Assembly: GCA_023415525.1 (NCBI GenBank)
Contig: JAEZKI010000342.1
Location: forward strand, 1 to 5,565
Direction of reading: 5' to 3'
Length of the DNA: 5,565 bases
Source: Bacillota bacterium
GTDB lineage: Bacteria; Bacillota; Clostridia; Lachnospirales; Cellulosilyticaceae
Below the pieces are notes generated by a model, which was not told the DNA's origin, searched no databases, and saw only the letters and a list, made by a program, of their open reading frames with translations. The position numbers were made by a program, and so were the translations under genes. Below, piece by piece: positions 1 to 4,886 of this stretch (positions are counted from its first letter, which is position 1; every line of letters starts with the position of its first letter).

Positions 1-455
1 TAATAGGCCATAGCTTTTACCCCGATGACCTTAGAACTAAACTGCTCAAAAACTCTCTTTACATAATCTTCAAAGATTTCCTCTTCTCTTTCTGTACGAA
101 ATGTCCCTTCATAATAAAGAGTTACATCAGGATAACGGTCATATCTTGGCACATGGGTACAGCCCTCTTCTTTAACCCAAATATAAGGTAAATAAAGAGG
201 GAGCATTCTATCCCAAAGTGCTTTTAAGTCACTACTTACAAAACCTTGCTTCACCTTTACCAAATAAACAGCACAGTCTGCCGTAATATACTGATGATAA
301 AATGGATCAAGTTCCTTATATCTACACCTTCCTGGTGTCTTTAACCAACAACCAAAGCAGCCACAACAAGGTTTTATCCCCATTTCTAGCAAGTTAAAGA
401 CCCTTTCCCCCTCCTCAGGTATACAGATTCCTTCTGTAATAACAATGGTTTTCAC
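1..455 (-). CDS. Flavodoxin-fold / iron-sulfur flavoprotein-like NAD(P)H-dependent oxidoreductase (3' edge at window end)
   Basis: Reads as 151 codons from a GTG start; the next codon begins TA at the window edge, so the stop may be immediate or the gene may continue. An AAAGGAG (464-470) sits 8 nt before the GTG, which fixes the start. Residues 27-47 carry IKPCCGCFGCW followed by KTPGRC, the signature region of the NADPH-dependent FMN reductase/iron-sulfur flavoprotein family. Cys30, Cys33, Cys36 and Cys44 give CX2CX2CX7C, which fits the compact 4Fe-4S motif of Isf proteins. Residues 58-83 (ITAD, then VSSDLKALWDRM) match the conserved strand and helix after it. Unusually, only about 20 residues separate the first beta strand (KTIVIT) from the cysteine motif, and the normal GSPR-type FMN phosphate loop is not recognisable. 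Family members are cytoplasmic electron carriers or reductases; the substrate here is unknown. It lies just downstream of a merR gene and a MerR-type promoter, so it is probably that regulator's target. Confidence 0.85.
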   Translation of the reverse strand, partial: MKTIVITEGICIPEEGERVFNLLEMGIKPCCGCFGCWLKTPGRCRYKELDPFYHQYITADCAVYLVKVKQGFVSSDLKALWDRMLPLYLPYIWVKEEGCTHVPRYDRYPDVTLYYEGTFRTEREEEIFEDYVKRVFEQFSSKVIGVKAMAY

Positions 456-463
456 TGGGTTCA

Positions 464-470
464 CTCCTTT
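464..470 (-). promoter_or_regulatory. Ribosome binding site of the flavoprotein gene
   Basis: AAAGGAG on the minus strand, 8 nt from the GTG at 455-453. It decides in favour of this GTG. Another in-frame GTG nine bases upstream overlaps the Shine-Dalgarno sequence and is less likely. Confidence 0.8.
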
Positions 471-487
471 AATGTTTTTTTAAACCT

Positions 488-518
488 AGTTTAAAGGTAG
501 GAGTAACCCCCAGGTCAA
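488..518 (-). promoter_or_regulatory. MerR-type promoter/operator with 19-bp spacer
   Basis: Minus-strand -35 TTGACC (518-513) and -10 TAAACT (493-488) are separated by exactly 19 bp. The over-long spacer is the hallmark of promoters activated by MerR-family regulators, which untwist the DNA. The spacer holds an imperfect dyad centred on one T: ACCTGGGGGT, T, ACTCCTACCT (roughly 496-516), with 6 of 10 arm positions complementary and both mismatches in the inner arms of G/A type. The site begins 15 bp after the stop of the upstream merR gene and would place the transcript start about 25 nt before the flavoprotein GTG. What I see is the spacing and the dyad; that the adjacent regulator binds here is inference. 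Confidence 0.75.
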
Positions 519-532
519 TACCTATTCATTTT

Positions 533-1330
533 TTATTCTTTAATAGGGGCATAAATCTCTAAAAAGGTCCGTTCCAAGCCTTCTCTATAAGTTGTCAGTA
601 AAACATTGATATAGACTACCCCTAATGGTTCATAGCCCTTTTCTCTTCCAATCTTTCTTAAATATTGCTCTGCCATTTCAGATACATCTTCCCCTTGTTT
701 AGACCCTCTCCCCTCTTCTACAATAGTATAAATACATCTTGGATGCTCTAACACTTCTTGAGTAGTAGGGAGTTGGGTACTATTTATAGGTTGTACAACG
801 ACACACCTATTGCCTGTTACCCCCTTCTCATCAAAATAAATAATCCGTCGTACTGCTGTCAGTGTCACCGTCTCTTTGAGTAGCCCTGTTTCTCCCCTAA
901 GTAAATCATATTCTTCGCAGGCCAAAAAATCGGTTATTTCGCTTTTTACCACTAAAGGCTCCATGGCTCGAAGGGTATACTGACCTATGTAATTTTTAAT
1001 ATTACTACAACCTTCTTCTAACTCCTCTAACCTTGTTAAAAGACGTTGCTTATATTCTATTTCTTCCTTTATTTTTTCTTTTTTCTCTTCTAAAATAGCT
1101 TCTATATCTGTCACACTCTTGCTTTGACGTATTTCTTGTATTTTCTTAATCTCTATATCTAGCTGTCTATAAAAATTCGTTGTAATCACATCATAAATGG
1201 CATACTCATCATACTTACGATAGCCATTTTCATCATCTTGCCTAGGTGTCACTAGTTGCTTTTCTTCATAAAACTTCAAGGTATCTCTAGACACTCCCAA
1301 AAACTTCGCAACCTGCCCTATTGTATACAT
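533..1330 (-). CDS. MerR-family transcriptional regulator with C-terminal effector-binding (GyrI/BmrR-like) domain
   Basis: A 265-residue one-component regulator. Residues 1-70 form the MerR winged helix-turn-helix: YTIGQVAKFLGVSRDTLKFYEE, then GYRKYDEYAIYDV. Residues 73-108 are a charged, Glu/Lys-rich coiled coil for dimerisation. Residues 120-265 look like the GyrI/BmrR-type ligand-binding fold, ending in the typical strand FLEIYAPI, where Glu258 may correspond to the acidic residue that contacts cationic ligands in BmrR-type proteins. There is no clustered cysteine metal site of the MerR/CueR type (the four cysteines are scattered), so a small organic effector is more likely than a metal. 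The ATG has GGGGAG seven bases upstream. A 19-bp-spacer promoter lies just after its stop and drives the flavoprotein gene, its likely target. I could not identify a convincing promoter for this gene itself. The family call is firm; the ligand is unknown. Confidence 0.92.
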   Translation of the reverse strand: MYTIGQVAKFLGVSRDTLKFYEEKQLVTPRQDDENGYRKYDEYAIYDVITTNFYRQLDIEIKKIQEIRQSKSVTDIEAILEEKKEKIKEEIEYKQRLLTRLEELEEGCSNIKNYIGQYTLRAMEPLVVKSEITDFLACEEYDLLRGETGLLKETVTLTAVRRIIYFDEKGVTGNRCVVVQPINSTQLPTTQEVLEHPRCIYTIVEEGRGSKQGEDVSEMAEQYLRKIGREKGYEPLGVVYINVLLTTYREGLERTFLEIYAPIKE

Positions 1331-1461
1331 CCATAAGCTCCCCTTTCAAGTTGTGTTCTCCCTCTATTTTAACACTCTTTTTACATAAGACTCTAGTTTT
1401 CTGAGACGAAATCCTCTTATTCTAACTTTTTACTAATATAAATTATGTTGAACTGATTATA
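1331..1461. other. Upstream region of the merR gene, no clear feature
   Basis: AT-rich non-coding DNA. It holds the merR ribosome binding site (AAAGGGGAG on the minus strand near 1338-1346). Several weak -10-like hexamers, such as TAAAAT, occur on the minus strand but none has a credible -35 at a normal distance. No RNA gene or repeat is seen. Confidence 0.5.
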
Positions 1462-1516
1462 AATACTAAAAGCTCGTAAACTATTGCACCTCAATAGCCT
1501 ACGAGCTTTTAGTATT
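1462..1516 (-). terminator. Composite hairpin, probable (possibly bidirectional) terminator
   Basis: A perfect 17-bp inverted repeat, AATACTAAAAGCTCGTA (1462-1478) and its complement (1500-1516), encloses a second perfect 6-bp stem, CTATTG (1481-1486) with CAATAG (1492-1497), around a 5-nt loop. Two unpaired bases on each side form an internal bulge. It lies 16 bp beyond the stop of the minus-strand Pro/Tyr-tail gene and so probably ends that transcript. The A/T-rich outer stem supplies U-rich tails on both strands (CATTTTATTTT on plus). The length and the two-storey stem are unusual for a simple terminator. Confidence 0.7.
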
Positions 1517-1532
1517 CATTTTATTTTACCTA

Positions 1533-1883
1533 TTAATAAGGATAATAGGGATAGGGTGGTGCATAAGGATAAGGTGGCGCATAATAGGGATAGGGTAAAA
1601 GTGATAAAGCTAATAAAGTAGCAAGTGGAAAATTAGTACGTCTAAATCTCCTCAGCCTTCTAGGATTAGTAAATTGTATTTGCCTATTATCCTCATCATC
1701 TCTAAGTATAACATCTTCACCAACTAACATATTCACGCTATCAGGATCTACACTTTCAATTATGCCATCCATTTCACGTCCATCCCTCATTCTTATAACA
1801 ACATGATAATTCATCATTAATTTACAATCATCATATAGTTGTTGCATATTTATATTATCATTGCTATTTCCTTTTAATTCCAT
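1533..1883 (-). CDS. Small protein with possible Sm-like core, Arg-rich patch and Pro/Tyr-repeat tail
   Basis: A 116-residue protein of unknown function. The ATG is chosen because AAAGGAG lies 8 nt upstream; the frame stays open to a TTG at 1946, but that extension would translate the Shine-Dalgarno itself (YKCKG). Residues 16-60 (LYDDCKLMMNYHVVIRMRDG, then DGIIESVDPDSVNML) have the strand-turn pattern of an Sm/LSm-like beta barrel, although this is only a resemblance. Residues 75-82 are strongly basic (RRLRRFRR), followed by a short hydrophobic stretch, LATLLALSLL (88-97), and a tail of APPYPY repeats rich in Tyr and Pro (98-116). Similar short proteins with the same order occur as hypothetical proteins in endospore-forming Firmicutes. 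A surface, membrane-associated or spore-coat role is possible but unproven. It lies 109 nt downstream of the acetyltransferase with no terminator between them. Confidence 0.75.
   Translation of the reverse strand: MELKGNSNDNINMQQLYDDCKLMMNYHVVIRMRDGREMDGIIESVDPDSVNMLVGEDVILRDDEDNRQIQFTNPRRLRRFRRTNFPLATLLALSLLPYPYYAPPYPYAPPYPYYPY
1555..1590 (-). repeat. 18-bp tandem repeat encoding APPYPY units
   Basis: Two adjacent 18-bp copies (1555-1572 and 1573-1590) differ at a few positions and encode successive six-residue Ala-Pro-Pro-Tyr-Pro-Tyr units near the C-terminus of the Pro/Tyr-tail protein. Further degenerate Tyr/Pro codons flank them. This looks like growth of the tail by slippage. Confidence 0.6.
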
Positions 1884-1992
1884 TTCATCAACTCCTTTAC
1901 ATTTATATAATATTAATCTGTAAAGGAATAGTTCCATTTCTTCCAAATAAATCCTTATTGTTTTTTCTCGTCTTTAATCTCTGTTATACGTA

Positions 1993-2952
1993 TTATCTCC
2001 ATCCTAAAATTCTCTCATCAATTCTTCTTACAAAACTATACGTGTAATTATCAAAATACTTCTGCCAAAATCTTAATGCTGTGGGGTTGAGTGTCTCACA
2101 ATCTACACCTAAGTATTTTACTTCTTCCTTATGTAATACTTTTATTACATAGCCCAGTAACCCTGCAGCAATCCCTCTTCCTCTATAATCTTCATCAAAA
2201 AATGCGCCGCAAATATGCTGTACATCTGTGGTTTCTGAAATAAATGTTTCACCATCATCTATAATTTCCATATAGCCAATGATTTTATCTCCATGCTTAG
2301 CAATAAAAAATCTACTTTCTCTATCCTTAAAACATTTTTCTAACTGCTCCATAGTAACCTCTGGTAATGGGAAATATATTGGACTTTGATTCATATGTCT
2401 AGTCAATTTATTACGCAAATTTAGTAATGCTTCTATTTCATTATAACTCACTTCAGAATAAGTAATCTCCCCATCACTTATGATTGTTATTGGTTTGGTA
2501 AGCCTTCTAATAGCATCACTACAACGTATACCAAATCCATTTAATACTAAGGATTTAGCAATTTCTTCATCATGTGCATATTTGCATATTGCAAAGCTAC
2601 ATATTTTATCTTGTACCATCTGTTTAGATACTTGTTCAAATAATAGGGATGCTATTTTTCCTCTGTTACTCCCTCCAAATGCACTACCAAATAGTGGTGA
2701 AAACGAGCCTCTTACATTACCAAACTGTCCTTCAAATCCACCCCAAAAGCTAAGATATCCAACCAATCTATTATCTTCAATGGCGACTAGTCCATATTTG
2801 CCCTCAAATAACTGAGAAATCCTATTTATAAACTCATTATAATAATCTTTTTCTTCTAATCCCTCACATTTTTTACATTCTGCACTATACTCTATTTGAG
2901 CCAGGTAAACTGCTTCCTTTACATATTTTAAGCTTGTATGTTCAAACTTCAT
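1993..2952 (-). CDS. GNAT-family N-acetyltransferase with two GNAT domains
   Basis: A 319-residue, probably cytoplasmic enzyme. The C-terminal half (about 163-319) is a full GNAT domain: FFIAKHGDKIIGYMEI, then motif A with the acetyl-CoA pyrophosphate loop DEDYRGRGIAAGLL (253-266; R/Q-x-x-G-x-G/A), and the late element CETLNPTALRFWQKYF. The N-terminal half (1-150) keeps the GNAT outline (GLVAIEDNRLVGYLSFWG, then IAKSLVLNGFG) but its cofactor loop is replaced by a Gly/Ser-rich stretch, GGSNRGKIASLLF, so it is probably degenerate and may serve substrate binding or dimerisation. The ATG follows AGGAGGAA at 2957-2964. A small ORF and a good promoter precede it. The acceptor substrate cannot be read from the sequence; family members act on amines, antibiotics, peptides and proteins. 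Confidence 0.9.
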   Translation of the reverse strand: MKFEHTSLKYVKEAVYLAQIEYSAECKKCEGLEEKDYYNEFINRISQLFEGKYGLVAIEDNRLVGYLSFWGGFEGQFGNVRGSFSPLFGSAFGGSNRGKIASLLFEQVSKQMVQDKICSFAICKYAHDEEIAKSLVLNGFGIRCSDAIRRLTKPITIISDGEITYSEVSYNEIEALLNLRNKLTRHMNQSPIYFPLPEVTMEQLEKCFKDRESRFFIAKHGDKIIGYMEIIDDGETFISETTDVQHICGAFFDEDYRGRGIAAGLLGYVIKVLHKEEVKYLGVDCETLNPTALRFWQKYFDNYTYSFVRRIDERILGWR

Positions 2953-2977
2953 TTTATTCCTCCTGCTTTAAGAAGAG

Positions 2978-3034
2978 CTAAAATATAGTCACTCCTCCTA
3001 TTTTATTCTTTGCAACTCCAACTAAATTTTTCAT
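2978..3034 (-). CDS. Candidate 18-codon small ORF upstream of the acetyltransferase
   Basis: Encodes MKNLVGVAKNKIGGVTIF and ends in TAG 25 nt before the acetyltransferase ATG. An AAAGGGGG ribosome binding site lies seven bases upstream of its ATG, and the ORF sits within the predicted leader of the acetyltransferase transcript, downstream of the promoter at 3106-3134. The peptide is basic and mildly hydrophobic, without a recognisable motif. It could be a leader peptide that couples translation to the acetyltransferase, a small secreted or membrane-active peptide, or chance. The good ribosome binding site and position are the only support; there is no homology that I recognise. Confidence 0.35.
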   Translation of the reverse strand: MKNLVGVAKNKIGGVTIF

Positions 3035-3105
3035 TTAGCATCCCCCTTTCATCATTATTCAGGTATGTACTCTATAGGTCATTATCTTGAGTAGCCCTTA
3101 CTCTT

Positions 3106-3134
3106 ACTATATCAACCAGTGGCAAAATATACAA
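3106..3134 (-). promoter_or_regulatory. Probable sigma-A promoter of the acetyltransferase transcript
   Basis: On the minus strand, -35 TTGTAT (3134-3129), a 17-bp spacer, and -10 TATAGT (3111-3106) preceded by TG-A, giving an extended -10. The transcript would start near 3099, leading into the small ORF at 3034 and the acetyltransferase at 2952. A short inverted repeat, GAGTA/TACTC (3089-3103), overlaps the predicted start and could be an operator. Confidence 0.6.
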
Positions 3135-3223
3135 TAAATTATTTTAATTCAGAAATATCTATAAATATTTTTCTATCAAGCATTTTAATCTGCCTTGTTC
3201 CATTCATCTTGGAGCAAATTATA

Positions 3224-3262
3224 AAAAGCTATACCCTTTTTTAATCCACGGATATAGCTTTT
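3224..3262 (-). terminator. Hairpin terminator, probably ending the MFS transcript
   Basis: Arms AAAAGCTATACCC (3224-3236) and GGATATAGCTTTT (3250-3262) pair at 12 of 13 positions. On the minus strand the hairpin is followed by TTATAATTT. On the plus strand it is followed by CTATTTTTAAC, so it could work both ways. It lies about 75 bp beyond the stop of the MFS gene and separates that unit from the acetyltransferase promoter. Confidence 0.7.
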
Positions 3263-3306
3263 CTATTTTTAACTACTTATTATTAATCTTCGGTTTTGAG
3301 GATAAA

Positions 3307-3331
3307 ATGACGTCATAATAAGCTAGCTTAT
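3307..3331. repeat. Two adjacent perfect palindromes
   Basis: ATGACGTCAT (3307-3316) is followed one base later by ATAAGCTAGCTTAT (3318-3331). Both are perfect and lie between the MFS stop codon and its terminator. Their position downstream of a gene makes an operator role unlikely; they may form small hairpins in the 3' untranslated RNA. Confidence 0.5.
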
Positions 3332-3336
3332 ACCCA

Positions 3337-4584
3337 CTATGTCAGCTGAGTTCTTTTATTAACCGATTTCCTATATTCTATTATGGAATATCCCATGAAT
3401 AGATAACCTATTAATCCTATTATTAAAAATACAACTGCTGCTAGGGATACACTCATTTTATTAGATATCAGCGTAAATAATAAAGGGGATAGGGCACTAC
3501 CTACAGCATAAAATATACCAACTAATGCAAACTTCTTAGTACTATCCTTGGTTCCAAACACATCTACAGGCGTAAATGCTGGTGCAGAGGTTAATGTGAA
3601 TATGACCAATCCAGCAAATAGTGGAATAGCAAATCCTATCAGACTTCCTTTTGGCATAAAAATCATAATGAATAGACCAGCTGTGACTCCTATACAGGAT
3701 ACTATCATCGCTTTGAAAGTCCCTAATTTATCTAATAGTTTCCCACCTCCTACATTACCAATTAAACAAGCAATTCCATAAACTGAACCTGCTAAACCAA
3801 CTTGTGTATCTGTAAGACCCTTAATCGTTAAAACTGGAATGGATTGGGTTGCTAATGCAACACCTGCAAAACATATCAGTAAGGATGCTATACAGAACGT
3901 TATAAAATATTTATTTTTTAGCAGTTCCTCATTGGATAGACCTTGGAAGTTTACTTTCTGGGTATTATTGTTACTATCCACCTGCTCTACTTTGATTTCA
4001 TCTTTTTTAGGGTCCCTTATAAAGAATAATGCTATAGGTATACCTACAATAGCAATAACTGTACCTAATAGGATATAAGTTCTCTGCCATCCATATTGAC
4101 TTAACAAATGAACTACCAGTGGTTGAAGGAATATATTGCCCACAGAGCCTCCTGATAAGGCTATACCTAGAGCCATCCCTCTTCCTTTATAGGGAAACCA
4201 TCTACCAATAATGACAGGTAATGATAGGCCTACCACTAATACGGCTCCTAATTGTGTAATCATTGCACTAATATTAAACATAATCGCATTTTTTGCAAGG
4301 CCAAAGGAGCTAAATCCAATGGCAGATAAAATTAACCCTACAACATAGATATACTTTATTTTATATTTATCATATATTTTGGCAGTGAGTCCATTAAATA
4401 ATACGGGAATAGTTCCTGTTAAATAGATCATTGTAAATCCGACACTAGAAATAATCCCTGAATTGGATACAGGTACCTGCATTTGTGGCTGCAAATTTTG
4501 TGAGATACAATAAGGTATTGCTCCAATTAAAAAACAAATGCATACTATAAAATATTCCCCTTTATTCTTTGGTTTTTTAGACAT
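3337..4584 (-). CDS. Major facilitator superfamily transporter (12 predicted membrane helices)
   Basis: A 415-residue inner-membrane secondary transporter. Hydrophobic segments begin at residue 11 and make two six-helix halves separated by a charged, Asn-rich cytoplasmic loop (about 190-223). MFS signatures are visible: a motif-A-like loop after helix 2 (NGLTAKIYDKYKIKY, 64-78), the RWFPYKGRGMALGIALSGGS segment (128-147) typical of organic-anion/oxalate-formate-type members, and a second motif-A-like GGGKLLDKLGTF (279-290). Length is normal for the family. The ATG has AAGGAG (4593-4598) 8 nt upstream. Such carriers move monocarboxylates, bile acids or drugs by symport or antiport, but the substrate cannot be fixed from sequence. 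No functional partner gene lies beside it, and the next gene is divergent. A terminator follows at 3224-3262. Confidence 0.9.
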   Translation of the reverse strand: MSKKPKNKGEYFIVCICFLIGAIPYCISQNLQPQMQVPVSNSGIISSVGFTMIYLTGTIPVLFNGLTAKIYDKYKIKYIYVVGLILSAIGFSSFGLAKNAIMFNISAMITQLGAVLVVGLSLPVIIGRWFPYKGRGMALGIALSGGSVGNIFLQPLVVHLLSQYGWQRTYILLGTVIAIVGIPIALFFIRDPKKDEIKVEQVDSNNNTQKVNFQGLSNEELLKNKYFITFCIASLLICFAGVALATQSIPVLTIKGLTDTQVGLAGSVYGIACLIGNVGGGKLLDKLGTFKAMIVSCIGVTAGLFIMIFMPKGSLIGFAIPLFAGLVIFTLTSAPAFTPVDVFGTKDSTKKFALVGIFYAVGSALSPLLFTLISNKMSVSLAAVVFLIIGLIGYLFMGYSIIEYRKSVNKRTQLT

Positions 4585-4787
4585 TTAACTTGCTCCTTGT
4601 AATGTAAAATATGCCATTAATCAGCTACAATATGGAGTATAACCAATTGAAAATATTATATTCTTATTTCACCTCCTCCTGCCTATTCATTTATAAGCTT
4701 TTTGATGCCTCAAGCTGTTTTATAAGCGTTGGCTATGGGTTTCTTATTAAAATAATCTATTATAAAAACATCTTCCTATAAATTACT

Positions 4788-4817
4788 TTGACAATTGTCT
4801 ACTCTATGTGTTTAACT
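4788..4817 (+). promoter_or_regulatory. Candidate promoter for the DUF1846 gene
   Basis: A consensus -35 TTGACA (4788-4793) is followed after 18 bp by TTAACT (4812-4817), a moderate -10. The -35 lies in a perfect 10-bp palindrome, GACAATTGTC (4790-4799), and the -10 lies inside the 4800-4841 inverted repeat. The -35 is good; the -10 is weak. Confidence 0.4.
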
Positions 4818-4841
4818 TATCATTAGGAAACATATAGAGTA
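4800..4841. repeat. 14-bp inverted repeat in the DUF1846 leader
   Basis: TACTCTATGTGTTT (4800-4813) and AAACATATAGAGTA (4828-4841) are inverted copies with one mismatch that becomes a G-U pair in RNA; the loop is 14 nt. There is no run of T on either side, so it is not a typical terminator. It overlaps the -10 and start of the candidate DUF1846 promoter and could be an operator or a leader hairpin. Confidence 0.6.
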
Positions 4842-4886
4842 TGTCCTCTAAAAAACACAAATTATATATATAAAGGACGTAAAAAG

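Larger units (their letters stand above)
4585..4886. other. Divergent intergenic region between the MFS and DUF1846 genes
   Basis: About 300 bp of AT-rich DNA without a credible gene. It holds the MFS ribosome binding site, a strong but orphan Shine-Dalgarno-like AGGAGGAGGT on the minus strand (4671-4680), a TTGACA-containing candidate promoter and an inverted repeat towards the DUF1846 side, and the DUF1846 ribosome binding site. I could not find a convincing promoter for the MFS gene; TATAAT-like hexamers on the minus strand lack a -35 at normal spacing. Confidence 0.5.

Noticed and set aside
1884..1946. N-terminal extension of the Pro/Tyr-tail protein from a TTG
   Set aside because: The extension would translate the strong AAAGGAG that serves the ATG at 1883, and its residues do not look like part of the domain.
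2480..2815. Plus-strand open frame of 111 codons
   Set aside because: It lies wholly inside the acetyltransferase on the opposite strand, has no ribosome binding site and its protein has no recognisable domain.
3135..3180. AT-rich inverted segments near AAATATCTATAAATATTT as a small RNA or terminator
   Set aside because: Pairing is short and purely A/T, as expected by chance in such AT-rich DNA.
3548..4078. Two plus-strand open frames (3548-3781 and 3839-4078)
   Set aside because: Both lie antisense within the MFS transporter gene and lack start signals; they are shadows of its codon pattern.
4664..4690. Eight-codon minus-strand ORF and the strong AGGAGGAGGT it contains
   Set aside because: The Shine-Dalgarno-like sequence is followed by GTGAAATAA, so no usable ORF starts from it. 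It may be a relic of a lost gene or chance, and I cannot distinguish these.
4700..4770. Possible transposase remnant on the minus strand
   Set aside because: Short fragments between stops (KKPIANAYKTA and GIKKLINE) looked protein-like, but I recognise no family and there are no terminal repeats.
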